Of a stretch of 17,080 nucleotides of DNA, positions 1 to 8,496 are shown piece after piece (position 1 is the stretch's first letter; each line of letters starts with the position of its first letter). The stretch is from DATFLS01 sp964413425 (GTDB lineage Bacteria > Fidelibacterota > JAANXI01): NCBI GenBank assembly GCA_964413425.1, contig CAYPST010000092.1, forward strand, positions 1 through 17,080. Reading direction: 5' to 3'. The notes below the pieces were generated by a model that worked only from the letters and a program-made list of their open reading frames with translations, had not been told where the DNA came from and made no database searches. Both the position numbers and the translations under genes were made by a program.

Positions 1-14
1 CATTTTCTTTGTCG

Positions 15-46
15 ATTGAGCGATGTATGGAAATAAATCGCTCAAT
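15..46. promoter_or_regulatory. Inverted repeat upstream of ilvD, possible operator
   Basis: Arms ATTGAGCGAT (15-24) and ATCGCTCAAT (37-46) are perfect 10-bp reverse complements around a 12-base AT-rich spacer. Neither strand has a T-run right after the dyad, so it is not a typical intrinsic terminator. It lies about 200 bases before the ilvD start and could be a regulator site for ilvD or for a gene to the left of the window. No regulator can be named. Confidence 0.35.
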
Positions 47-181
47 TTGGGTATAAAAAATTTACGTTCGACACGGTGAAGTATCAATTTTTTTATACAG
101 TTACCGTAAATTCGAAACAGAGAATTCCAGCGCTAACCCGTTGTATGAAATGGTTTTTTCAATTACAGACCGTATCTTCCG

Positions 182-212
182 TTGAATACGATATCATAAT
201 TCCATACTTTTT
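182..212 (+). promoter_or_regulatory. Candidate ilvD promoter, Bacteroidota-like
   Basis: TTG at 182-184 is followed after 20 bases by TACTTTTT at 205-212. This fits the Bacteroidota housekeeping pattern TTG-N(17-23)-TAnnTTTG except for the last base. Transcription would begin near 217-220, leaving a 5' leader of about 35 bases that contains the ilvD ribosome site GGAG at 243-246. The call rests on pattern matching alone in AT-rich DNA, where chance matches are common. Confidence 0.3.
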
Positions 213-252
213 TCCTCGTATTTCGAGACACATAACATCATTGGAGTATTTT

Positions 253-1932
253 ATGGCTGACAAATTGAATAAATACAGTTCACGATTGACCGAAGTGGAA
301 TCTCAGGTGGGCTCTCAGGCGATGCTATACGGAGTGGGTCTCACTGATGAAGACATGCAGAAAGCACAGGTAGGGATCACCAGTATGGGGTGGGACGGCA
401 ATCCCTGTAACATGCATTTGAACGATCTGGCTTGGGAGGTGAAGGACGGCGTGAACAAGGCCGGCCTGGTCGGACTCACCTTTCATACCATCGGAGTCAG
501 CGATGGCATCGCCATGGGCACGGAAGGGATGAAATACTCACTGCCGTCCAGAGATATTATTGCGGATTCCATTGAAACTGTGATGCGGGCGCAGTGGTAC
601 GATGCCAATATTTCCATTCCCGGCTGCGATAAGAACATGCCGGGCTGCATCATGGCTATGGCTCGGCTGAATCGACCCAGTATCATGATTTATGGCGGGA
701 CTATCCGGCCGGGCTGGATTGGGGATCGAAAACTCGATATCGTCTCGGCCTTCGAATCCTACGGAGAATATCTGAGAGATCGGATTTCCAAAGAAGAATT
801 GCACGAGGTGCTGCGGCACGCCTGTCCCGGTGCAGGGGCCTGTGGCGGCATGTATACGGCCAATACCATGGCTTCCGCCATCGAAACCATGGGTATGAGT
901 CTCCCCTTCAGTTCATCCGTCCCGGCAACACATGAAGACAAAATCAGAGAATGCCGGGAAGCGGGTGAGGCTATTCTCCATCTGCTGGAACAGGATATTA
1001 AACCTCTGGATATCATGACCCGGAAAGCCTTCGAGAATGCGATCACTATCGTGATGGCCCTGGGCGGGTCCACCAATGCGGTGCTGCATTTGCTGGCAAT
1101 GGCCAGGTCGGCGAATGTGCCCCTGAGTCTGGATGACTTCCAGGAAATCGGTGACCGCACTCCCTATGTAGGCGACCTCAAACCCAGCGGCCAGTATGTG
1201 ATGGAAGACCTGTATAACGCCGGTGGTGTGCCCGCAGTGCAGAAAGTACTGCTGGAGCGGGGATTACTCCACGGGGACTGTCTGACGGTCAGCGGAAAAA
1301 CCCTGGAAGAGAACCTCACGGATGTGCCGGATCTTTCGGAAGGGCAGCAGGTGATTTTCGATTTCTCCAACCCGATCAAACAAACCGGCCATATTCAGAT
1401 TTTATACGGGAATCTTGCCGAAGAGGGAGCGGTGGCCAAAATCACGGGCAAAGAAGGCGAGCAATTCTCCGGAACCGCCAGAGTGTTCGATTCCGAAGAG
1501 GAAGCGCTCCGGGCCATTGAGGCCGGGACAGTGACCGAAGGGAATGTGGTGGTCATTCGATACGAAGGACCACAAGGCGGACCGGGTATGCGCGAGATGC
1601 TGTCAATCACCTCGGCGATTATGGGGGCCGGACTGGGGAAGACCGTGGCATTAATTACGGACGGTCGTTTCTCCGGCGGGAGCCACGGATTCGTTATCGG
1701 TCATGTGACTCCGGAAGCCATGGCCGGCGGAACAATCGCCCTGGTGCAAGACGGAGACACCATTACCATAAATGCAGTGGAGCACACCATCACCCTTGAA
1801 GTGCCGGAAGAAGAACTTGACCACCGACGGCAGCAGTGGTCGCCACCGGATCCAAAGGTACAATCAGGTTCATTATACAAATACAGCAAAATCGTTTCCT
1901 CCGCTTCTCAGGGCTGCGTAACAGATCGTTGA
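253..1932 (+). CDS. ilvD: Dihydroxy-acid dehydratase
   Basis: IlvD dehydrates 2,3-dihydroxy-isovalerate and 2,3-dihydroxy-3-methylvalerate to the 2-keto acids that precede valine, leucine and isoleucine; it is a cytosolic iron-sulfur enzyme. The protein is 559 residues, the usual family length. Likely cluster cysteines are C52 (NPCNMH), C125 (PGCDKNMPGC) and C197 (CPGAGACGGMYTANTM). K127 is the expected carbamylated, metal-binding lysine, and the C-terminal half carries the conserved DGRFSGGSHG motif. The frame is open back to an ATG at 76, but the ATG at 253 is chosen: it has GGAG seven bases upstream, and MADKLNKYSSRLTE begins where the family begins, whereas the 59 extra residues are AT-rich and family-unlike. 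It is the only pathway gene on the plus strand and must be transcribed separately from the ilvB-led genes. Function is very secure. Confidence 0.97.
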   Translation: MADKLNKYSSRLTEVESQVGSQAMLYGVGLTDEDMQKAQVGITSMGWDGNPCNMHLNDLAWEVKDGVNKAGLVGLTFHTIGVSDGIAMGTEGMKYSLPSRDIIADSIETVMRAQWYDANISIPGCDKNMPGCIMAMARLNRPSIMIYGGTIRPGWIGDRKLDIVSAFESYGEYLRDRISKEELHEVLRHACPGAGACGGMYTANTMASAIETMGMSLPFSSSVPATHEDKIRECREAGEAILHLLEQDIKPLDIMTRKAFENAITIVMALGGSTNAVLHLLAMARSANVPLSLDDFQEIGDRTPYVGDLKPSGQYVMEDLYNAGGVPAVQKVLLERGLLHGDCLTVSGKTLEENLTDVPDLSEGQQVIFDFSNPIKQTGHIQILYGNLAEEGAVAKITGKEGEQFSGTARVFDSEEEALRAIEAGTVTEGNVVVIRYEGPQGGPGMREMLSITSAIMGAGLGKTVALITDGRFSGGSHGFVIGHVTPEAMAGGTIALVQDGDTITINAVEHTITLEVPEEELDHRRQQWSPPDPKVQSGSLYKYSKIVSSASQGCVTDR

Positions 1933-1941
1933 TACGTCGTA

Positions 1942-1992
1942 TTTCCTTGTGGTTGTGGTTATCGATTCAGGACCCGGGTTAACACAAGGAAA
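1942..1992. terminator. Hairpin between convergent genes, possible bidirectional terminator
   Basis: TTTCCTTGTG (1942-1951) and CACAAGGAAA (1983-1992) form a perfect 10-bp stem. The 31-base loop contains the palindrome ACCCGGGT (1972-1979). It fills most of the 70-base gap between the ends of ilvD and the glutamate-synthase-like gene, where a shared terminator would be expected. Neither strand has a good U-run after the stem, so the terminator role is inferred from position. Confidence 0.35.
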
Positions 1993-2002
1993 CCGGTTCC
2001 GC

Positions 2003-3703
2003 TTACTGGCCGTTCCGTCCATTGCCGGTCACTGCTTCGTCCACAGCGGCGGGCTGTAGTTCTTCCGTCAGGATTTCTCGTGCCTGGTCATCATACGCTT
2101 TGGTCATATGCGGGATGCCGGTCACCTTCTCTGTTTCCAGATTCCCGGACATTAAGTCGTCTCGATTCAGCGCAGTGACGTCGAATTTTCGAACGCCGGC
2201 CAGGAACTGCTGCAATCCGGCACTCAGTTTATCGGCATAATTCCACAAGGCCACCGCACCCAACGGAATATGCTTCATTTCTTCCGGGCCGAGCAGTTCC
2301 TCCATATCATACCATCCGGCGAATATCCGTTCCGGCGTTTCGCCGTATTTATTGACCGTACTGGGCAGTTTATCCCAGTTGCCATTTAATTCTTCCTGGC
2401 GTTCGGGATGAAAGACGCCTTCGATATTTGCACCCACGAACCCCGGAATCATCGGAGCTCTTCCCATGCACACCAGCCGGGTATACGGAGACCCCAATGC
2501 CAGTGCTTTGAAAATATGGTCTTCGCGTGCGAAACCACCGGCAAACGAGAGGTGCGGGACCGCCATACCGTACTGCTTTAAGGTATCCGCATATTCGACT
2601 GCTTTGGTGTGGAGATGGAGCGACGGAATTCCCCAGTGTTCCATCATATTCCAGGGGCTCATGCCGGTGCCCCCGCCGGCGCCGTCAATGGTCACCAGAT
2701 CTAATTCGGCTTCGGCGGCAAATCGTAAAGCCATTGCCAGGCCGCGCATGTCGTAGGCTCCTGTTTTCAGGGAAATTCGCTTGAAGCCCAGGCTCCGAAG
2801 ATAGTCAATCCGTTCCAGGAAATGCTCCTTCAGATTGTCCGGCGTCGGCGCATCGGTGGCACCCAGCCGGCTGTGACGGGCGAAACTGCGGATCGCTCTG
2901 GAGTGAAACGCCTTCTGATTCCTCTCCAGATTGGGATCCGGATCGACCACGTATCCCCTGTCGGCCAGAAATTTGGCATACTCCAGACCCTGCACCTGGA
3001 TTTCTCCACCAATATCTTTGGCTCCCTGCCCCCATTTCAACTCAATAATAACCTGATCTCCGTAATGGTCAGCCACGTATTCCGCCACACCATTTCGGGT
3101 ATCTTCGACATTCAGCTGGACGAATATGCCTCCGTATCCGTCATGCATATATCGAAAATATTTATTTATCCGGCGATCCAGCTCCGGTGCCTTTACCACA
3201 GATCCGTTTACCAGCTCTGCTTCCTGATCCACGCCTACGACGTTCTCTCCGATCACAATCGGGAATCCCACCAGGGCCGATCCGATGGCAAACGCATCCC
3301 AGTACTTGCGAGCGATTTCTGTGGAGCCCAGCGCTCCGGTCATGATCGGAATCCTGGTTTTGGTCTTGACCTGCCGGCCGAATTCGGTCTCCAGGTTGAC
3401 GTTCGGAAAAATACAATCATCCGCACTTGAGCTTAATCCGGACGGAAGATCAGCCGCGCCGTGCACATATCCCTGGACACGTAGACTATGATACCCCACT
3501 CCGGTCGGGGAGGTGTTGGCGCTGCCTGCGGTAATATTGCCGAAATCCCTGGGATATAACATCTTCCGTCCAAGGATGGATGCCATCCACGTCTCGCACT
3601 TCCCCTTGCAGTCCGCCCGGCATGAGGTACATAACCCGGACTCGGCCGCATCTCCCCGGTTTACCGTTCCCAGCGCATCATTTCTGGATCGCCACTCTTG
3701 CAT
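2003..3703 (-). CDS. FMN-binding glutamate synthase-family protein with N-terminal cysteine cluster
   Basis: This 566-residue protein is the FMN/glutamate-synthase domain (COG0069 type) without the N-terminal glutaminase domain of classical GltB. Domain motifs are IELKWGQGAKDIGG at 220-233, matching the SQGAKPGxGG region; DGAGGGTGMSP at 340-350, matching the GxDGGTGASP region; and an AGG...KALALGS...GRAPM phosphate-binding end at 388-417. Residues 25-36 hold C-x2-C-x3-C-x3-C, a likely Fe-S or metal site. The cysteine triad of the GltB 3Fe-4S cluster is not seen after the GRAPM region. The start has a strong AGGAGG eight bases upstream. It lies 122 bases after proC as the last gene of the leftward set. 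Glutamate formation is plausible because IlvE, arginine and proline synthesis use glutamate, but no small subunit or amidotransferase is present. Other members of this superfamily act on different substrates (for example N-methylglutamate synthase subunits), so the exact reaction is open. Confidence 0.85.
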   Translation of the reverse strand: MQEWRSRNDALGTVNRGDAAESGLCTSCRADCKGKCETWMASILGRKMLYPRDFGNITAGSANTSPTGVGYHSLRVQGYVHGAADLPSGLSSSADDCIFPNVNLETEFGRQVKTKTRIPIMTGALGSTEIARKYWDAFAIGSALVGFPIVIGENVVGVDQEAELVNGSVVKAPELDRRINKYFRYMHDGYGGIFVQLNVEDTRNGVAEYVADHYGDQVIIELKWGQGAKDIGGEIQVQGLEYAKFLADRGYVVDPDPNLERNQKAFHSRAIRSFARHSRLGATDAPTPDNLKEHFLERIDYLRSLGFKRISLKTGAYDMRGLAMALRFAAEAELDLVTIDGAGGGTGMSPWNMMEHWGIPSLHLHTKAVEYADTLKQYGMAVPHLSFAGGFAREDHIFKALALGSPYTRLVCMGRAPMIPGFVGANIEGVFHPERQEELNGNWDKLPSTVNKYGETPERIFAGWYDMEELLGPEEMKHIPLGAVALWNYADKLSAGLQQFLAGVRKFDVTALNRDDLMSGNLETEKVTGIPHMTKAYDDQAREILTEELQPAAVDEAVTGNGRNGQ

Positions 3704-3825
3704 AATTCTGTCCTCCTGTTACCAATTTATAAAGATTCCTGATAAGAATTTCCGTGATAGAAGGGCGTTCTTAAACAGCAGGTCTGCTTGCTGCCAGTCC
3801 ACTACAATAAGCGGAATAAAAAGAA

Positions 3826-4662
3826 CTACCCTGATGTTTCATTAGTATTATATAATTCATCAGCGAGTTCTGCCGATGTGATAATTCCCTTAATCATCGC
3901 GGAGCTGAAGCCTTCGTGTTCCATGCGATTCAACCCCCCGATGGTACAGCCACGGGGAGTGGTTACTTTATCAATCTCGCCCTCCGGATGACTCCCGGAT
4001 TTCAATAAGAGCGAGGCGGCGCCTTTGGCGGTCTGAGCGGCCATCTGCAGCGCTTCTTCTGCATGGAAGCCGATTTCTATACCGCCCTGAGACGCGGCAC
4101 GGATGGCCCGGAGAAAGAAGGCAACCCCGCAGGCACACAATGCCGTCGCCGGAGTCATATGATTCTCACTGATCACAACAGTGGTGCCAAGCAGATTGAA
4201 GATCTCTGCCGCATGATCAATAGCGTCGTTAAACCGCTCATGGGAGGCAATGGTGGTCATCGACTCGCCAATCGAAATCGCTGTATTGGGCATAGTCCTT
4301 ACGACCGGCACTTCCTTCTCCAGCTGCTTCAGATATTCGTCTACACTGACCGCAGTCACAGTAGACATAATGATGTGACGCTCCGGATCCAGTTCGTCGC
4401 GGATGTCCTGCAGCAGATTCACCAGCTGTTGAGGCTGCACGGAGACAACGACCGTGCGGGCCGATCTGACGGCATCCTTATTATCCGACTGCACCCGGTA
4501 ACCCTCATCCGCCAGCGACTGGATAAATCGGGTATTCCGTCTGGTGACGATAATTTGATCCGGCGTATACGCCCCGGAATTAACCAGCCCCCGGGCAATC
4601 GCCTGTCCCAGATTCCCGCCTCCTAGAATCGTAATTGTACTTGAAAACTCTGTGTCACTCAT
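3826..4662 (-). CDS. proC: Pyrroline-5-carboxylate reductase
   Basis: ProC reduces 1-pyrroline-5-carboxylate to proline with NAD(P)H in the cytosol. The protein is 278 residues, a normal length. The Rossmann motif GGGNLGQAIARGL is at about 14-26, followed by the typical VVVSVQP strand and RTMPNTAISIGESM, equivalent to the family MPNTP segment. In the dimerisation and substrate domain the usual ALSGSGPAY reads ALCACGVAF, and the usual VTSPGGTT reads VTTPRGCT. From memory these variants are normal in Bacteroidota enzymes, so they are read as lineage features, not damage. It starts 28 bases after argH ends; the ribosome site is weak (GTGAG about 12 bases upstream), so reinitiation after argH is possible. 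Placement beside argGH and the glutamate-synthase-like gene suits a glutamate-family group. Confidence 0.93.
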   Translation of the reverse strand: MSDTEFSSTITILGGGNLGQAIARGLVNSGAYTPDQIIVTRRNTRFIQSLADEGYRVQSDNKDAVRSARTVVVSVQPQQLVNLLQDIRDELDPERHIIMSTVTAVSVDEYLKQLEKEVPVVRTMPNTAISIGESMTTIASHERFNDAIDHAAEIFNLLGTTVVISENHMTPATALCACGVAFFLRAIRAASQGGIEIGFHAEEALQMAAQTAKGAASLLLKSGSHPEGEIDKVTTPRGCTIGGLNRMEHEGFSSAMIKGIITSAELADELYNTNETSG

Positions 4663-4690
4663 ATTTTGTACGACTCACTTGTGTTGAGAT

Positions 4691-5866
4691 TCAGTATTCC
4701 TTCGATATTTTTTTATATGCCTCCCGGAATGGGATGCCCTGTTTGACCAATTCATATACCCGCTGAGTGGCATACAGTTCTTCCGTCATGGCCTGGCGCG
4801 CCCGCTCCTCATTCACACGCAGTTTCTTCACCACCAGCGTCATCACCTCTGTGCTGTCCAGAGTGGTGGTGATCCCCCGCATGGTCGGCTCCTTGGTAAG
4901 CTGTACATCACGATGGTATCCGGAAATAAGATTCGCGGACAGAGATTTCACCTGAAATTCCAGCCCCAGCAGTTCGTGATATTTCGCGCGGACCAATTCC
5001 AGCACATCCGGGTTCTGCTTCTGGGGCATAATGGAACTGCCCGTACAAATTTCCTCCGGCAGCTCGAAAATGCCTAAGTCCGGCAGACTGAACAGAATCA
5101 AATCAGCACTCATTCTATTCAGATCGTACATTACCTGGTCACAGACGTTTAAAATCAATCCCTCGAATTTCCCTCTGCTGTTCTGCACATAAACAGGATT
5201 ATCCTGGATGCGTGAAAATCCCAGTTTTTCTGCGGTCGATTGGCGATCAACTTCCAGTGGAACCCCATAACCCGCGCCAGTTCCCAGTGGAGATTGATCC
5301 AGCATCTGCTGCACCTGCTCAATGGTGCGGAGATTCTCGCGCATCGACTCCCGGAATGCACCGGCCCAGAGATGAATGCTTGACGGCATGGCTTTCCTGG
5401 TATGCGTGTAGCCCGGCATTTCCACATGCCCGAACTGCTTGCGAAATGCTTCCAGAGCGGACAGGAATTCGTGAATCAACCTGGTGAGTATCTCCAGGTG
5501 CTCTCTGTAGTATAGCCGGAGAGCCGTAACAACCTGGTCATTCCTGGATCGGGCAGTGTGAATCTTTTTCCCCAGCTCTCCTAACTGATCCGTAAGATGA
5601 TTTTCAATGGCGGTGTGGCAGTCCTCCTGCTCGGGCGAAATTTCAAACTGGCCCTGTTCGGCAAGTGCGATGATGTGCCGGAGCTCTTCAACCAGCTGCC
5701 GAACCTCCTCTTCGTGCAAAATCCCAATCTCCCCCAGCATCTCTGCATGGGCAATCGAGGCCTGGCAGTCATACTTCACCAGCGCCAGGTCCAGCAGATA
5801 ATCGTTGCCGACGGTATACTCCTCAATCTTGCTGTTGACGTCGCCTTTCGGACTCCAGAGTTTCAT
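4691..5866 (-). CDS. argH: Argininosuccinate lyase, short C-terminus
   Basis: ArgH splits argininosuccinate into arginine and fumarate, the last arginine step. The MKLW start, HTARSRNDQV (about 103-112), MPGYTHTRKAMP (about 149-160) and the signature GSSIMPQKQNPD are all present, so the active-site segments are intact. SGYHRDVQLTKE follows as in Bacteroidota-type enzymes. The protein is 391 residues, whereas family members are usually about 440-470. It stops at FREAYKKISKEY, where relatives as I remember them continue with roughly 50 more residues including an HTHxGSxGN-like segment. Only 28 bases separate the stop from proC, so a frameshifted tail is not hidden downstream. It is either a naturally short form or a deletion at the 3' end. 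The start lies 3 bases after the argG stop, so the two are surely co-translated. Confidence 0.93.
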   Translation of the reverse strand: MKLWSPKGDVNSKIEEYTVGNDYLLDLALVKYDCQASIAHAEMLGEIGILHEEEVRQLVEELRHIIALAEQGQFEISPEQEDCHTAIENHLTDQLGELGKKIHTARSRNDQVVTALRLYYREHLEILTRLIHEFLSALEAFRKQFGHVEMPGYTHTRKAMPSSIHLWAGAFRESMRENLRTIEQVQQMLDQSPLGTGAGYGVPLEVDRQSTAEKLGFSRIQDNPVYVQNSRGKFEGLILNVCDQVMYDLNRMSADLILFSLPDLGIFELPEEICTGSSIMPQKQNPDVLELVRAKYHELLGLEFQVKSLSANLISGYHRDVQLTKEPTMRGITTTLDSTEVMTLVVKKLRVNEERARQAMTEELYATQRVYELVKQGIPFREAYKKISKEY

Positions 5867-5869
5867 GAA

Positions 5870-7147
5870 CTATTCCGATTCCTCTTCCGCTTTATCTGCT
5901 TTTTTGCGCCAGTCATACGGTCTGCCGTCATGTAAAACGATGTTATGAGCTTTTAAACGGATAGCATTGATATTAATAAACCCGGTGGAATCCGTGGCAT
6001 CAAATCCACCCTCCACCTCCATACTGGACATTTTCTGATCGTACAGTGAGGTGGGAGATTCCCGGCCGAGGATGTTCACGTTTCCCTTATAGAGCTCCAC
6101 CACCACCTTCCCGTCGATGGCCTCCTGACTCTTGTTAAACGCCGCCATGATAAAATCCATCTCCGGAGAGAACCAGAAGCCGTTGTAGATGAGTTCGGAG
6201 AATTTCGGAATCAGCATGTCACGCAGATGCATCACCTCTTTGTCCATAGCGATCCCTTCCAGATCCCGATGTGCTGCCCAGAGGACGGTGGCGCCCGGTG
6301 TTTCATAAATGCCCCTGGACTTGATACCGATGTACCGGTTTTCCACCATATCCACCCTGCCGATGCCGTTCGCATGGGCCAGCTGATTCAGATACATGAA
6401 TAACTCCAGCGGATCCGTTTTCTCCGTCCCGTCGGATGTATTGATCACCCGCATGGGATCCCCGTTTTTGAAATGAATTTCTAGTACTGTTTCCTGGTCC
6501 GGTGCCTCTTTCGGCGAAACCGTTTTGCTGAAAACCGATTCCGGCGGGGCGAATAGAGGATCCTCCAGCTCACCGGCTTCGTGGCTGATGTGCATCAGAT
6601 TGTCGTCTTCACTGTACGGTTTCCCGGCGGTCGCCGAAACCGGAATATTATATTGCTCCGCATAGTCAATCAAATCGCTCCGGCCGGAGAATTCCTGCAG
6701 AAACTGCGGATCTTTCCAGGGAGCAATCACTTTGACATTCGGTGCCAGCGCATAGTAGGTGAGCTCGAACCGCACCTGATCGTTCCCTTTCCCGGTCGCA
6801 CCATGGGCGACATACTCCGCCCGTTCTTTTTCGGCCACTTCAATTTGTTTCTGCGCCAGGAGCGGTCTCGCCAGAGAGGTCCCTAACAGGTAGCGCCCTT
6901 CATATAGCGCATTTCCCCGCAGAGCCGGAAAGATATAATCGGTCACAAACTCACGGCGCAAATCTTCCACATACACCTTCGAAGCCCCGGTCCCGAGCGC
7001 TTTCTCCCGGACTGCATCAAAATCTTCCTGCTGGCCGACATTCCCGACGAAACAGACAACTTCGAATCCCTGGTTAATGAGCCATTTCAAAAGAACAGAC
7101 GTATCCAACCCCCCGCTGTACGCGAGGATTACCTTTTTCTCTCCCAT
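5870..7147 (-). CDS. argG: Argininosuccinate synthase
   Basis: ArgG joins citrulline and aspartate using ATP to form argininosuccinate, which ArgH then splits. The N-terminal ATP-pyrophosphatase loop AYSGGLDTS is at 9-17, followed by EGRYLLGTSLARPLLA, VAHGATGKGNDQVRFE and KVIAPWKD, all conserved substrate and nucleotide segments of the family. The 425-residue length is slightly above the usual 400-410, the excess being a charged tail (KKADKAEEESE). The start has AAGGA nine bases upstream. A 221-base gap (7148-7368) separates it from ilvE, the largest gap in the leftward set. I see no gene or T-run terminator in it, so it could hold a separate promoter for argGH-proC, but no clear -35/-10 pair was found. 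Confidence 0.97.
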   Translation of the reverse strand: MGEKKVILAYSGGLDTSVLLKWLINQGFEVVCFVGNVGQQEDFDAVREKALGTGASKVYVEDLRREFVTDYIFPALRGNALYEGRYLLGTSLARPLLAQKQIEVAEKERAEYVAHGATGKGNDQVRFELTYYALAPNVKVIAPWKDPQFLQEFSGRSDLIDYAEQYNIPVSATAGKPYSEDDNLMHISHEAGELEDPLFAPPESVFSKTVSPKEAPDQETVLEIHFKNGDPMRVINTSDGTEKTDPLELFMYLNQLAHANGIGRVDMVENRYIGIKSRGIYETPGATVLWAAHRDLEGIAMDKEVMHLRDMLIPKFSELIYNGFWFSPEMDFIMAAFNKSQEAIDGKVVVELYKGNVNILGRESPTSLYDQKMSSMEVEGGFDATDSTGFININAIRLKAHNIVLHDGRPYDWRKKADKAEEESE

Positions 7148-7368
7148 ACTTATCCTTTATTCACATTTAACGATTCCCTTCTCCTCTCAACATCATCCCC
7201 GAGGTATGAAAAGACCATAGACAGCGGGAAGAGTAATCCTGTTCAACCGTGACACTCCACACCCACAGATGCCCCTTGAGTCACATTTCATTCCCGATGT
7301 GCTTGCGGCAGTACCCGTGCATGAAACTTTCCTCCCTTCCCGGCTTTCCACTCACCTCCCGAATAATT

Positions 7369-8484
7369 TCAGGAGAGCTTATAGATCCAGCCAAACCGAT
7401 CCTCTTTTTCGCCGTACTGGATGCCGGTGATCTCATTGAATAAGCTTTCAGCCAGGGGACCGATTCCCTCCCCGTTAACGGAAATGGTTTCATCTCGATG
7501 GTGGATGCTGCCGACCGGAGAGATCACTGCGGCCGTTCCTGTCCCGAACACTTCCTGCAGGGAACCATCTCTGGCAGATTCGAACACTTCATCGATGGAA
7601 ATCCGTCGTTCTTCCACCGTCCTCCCCCAATCTTGCGCGATCTTCAACACCGAATCCCGGGTGACACCCGGCAGGATGGCTCCTTCCAGCGGGGGAGTGA
7701 TCAGGACGTCATCAATCAGAAACATGATATTCATGGTGCCGACTTCTTCGATATACTTTTTCTCAAAGGCATCCAGCCAGAGAACCTGCGTGTATCCCTG
7801 GTCTTCCGCTTTCTTTGCCGGAAGCAAACTGGCCGCGTAATTTCCGGGTGCCTTAATGTTGCCCACCCCGCCCCGGACCGCGCGGACATATTCATCGGAA
7901 GTAACCAGACTGACTGGATTAAAGCCTTCCTTATAGTATGCACCGACCGGGGAGGTGATGGTTAGAAATCGATAGGTTTTCGACACTTTGACAGATAACA
8001 TTTCATCCGTGGCAAAAACAAACGGCCGAACGTACAAGGCATTACCCCGGGTTCCCGGGATCCACTCCCGATCCACATCGATCAGTGTCATAATTCCCTG
8101 CATAAATTCTCCAAACCCGATTTCCGGGATACAAATTCTCCGGCAGGATTGCACGAAGCGCTGATGGTGCGTATCCGGTCGAAAAATGTTAATAGAACCA
8201 TCCACGTTCTGAAAGGCCTTCATTCCCTCGAAAATCGCCTGGCCGTAATGGAGGGTAAGCATGGCGGGAGAGACTTCAATGGTATCAAACGGCATAATTT
8301 CCGGTGCTTTCCATTCACCGTTTTCATAGACCATAGATAACATATGATCGGCAAATTCTACACCAAATCCCGGATTGACCAGGTCAGTATGCTCCAATCG
8401 GGTTGTATTACTCCTCGTTATTTTCACATCTGATGCTAAGGCACCATTTCCTCGCATCATGGTTTCTTGATACGGCTCAGACAT
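7369..8484 (-). CDS. ilvE: Branched-chain amino-acid aminotransferase
   Basis: IlvE transfers the amino group of glutamate to the keto acids of valine, leucine and isoleucine, the last step of all three routes. It is a fold-type IV PLP enzyme of 371 residues, the longer BCAT class. GQAIFEGMKAF is at about 81-91, YVRPFVFATD at 151-160, and GNIKAPGNYAAS at 208-219, where K211 is the expected PLP lysine. EEVGTMNIMF (about 246-255) and VFGTGTAAVISPVG, a cofactor phosphate-binding segment, follow. GAGGAGAG about nine bases before ATG 8484 supports the start. It begins 12 bases after leuB ends, and the leuB stop lies beside its ribosome site, implying tight coupling. Confidence 0.96.
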   Translation of the reverse strand: MSEPYQETMMRGNGALASDVKITRSNTTRLEHTDLVNPGFGVEFADHMLSMVYENGEWKAPEIMPFDTIEVSPAMLTLHYGQAIFEGMKAFQNVDGSINIFRPDTHHQRFVQSCRRICIPEIGFGEFMQGIMTLIDVDREWIPGTRGNALYVRPFVFATDEMLSVKVSKTYRFLTITSPVGAYYKEGFNPVSLVTSDEYVRAVRGGVGNIKAPGNYAASLLPAKKAEDQGYTQVLWLDAFEKKYIEEVGTMNIMFLIDDVLITPPLEGAILPGVTRDSVLKIAQDWGRTVEERRISIDEVFESARDGSLQEVFGTGTAAVISPVGSIHHRDETISVNGEGIGPLAESLFNEITGIQYGEKEDRFGWIYKLS

Positions 8485-8496
8485 TGAAAACTCTCC

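Noticed and set aside
76..252. In-frame 59-codon extension upstream of the ilvD ATG at 253
   Set aside because: It is AT-rich, unlike IlvD N-termini, and lacks a ribosome site, while 253 has GGAG at good spacing and begins at the family start.
7149..7168. ARG-box-like TGTGAATAAA just upstream of argG
   Set aside because: Only the first half fits the arginine-repressor box; it overlaps the ribosome site and a similar GTGAATAAGGAT occurs before ilvE.
7356..7375. Eight-base-pair stem over the ilvE stop codon, resembling a terminator
   Set aside because: It includes a wobble pair, overlaps the coding end and is followed by no U-run.
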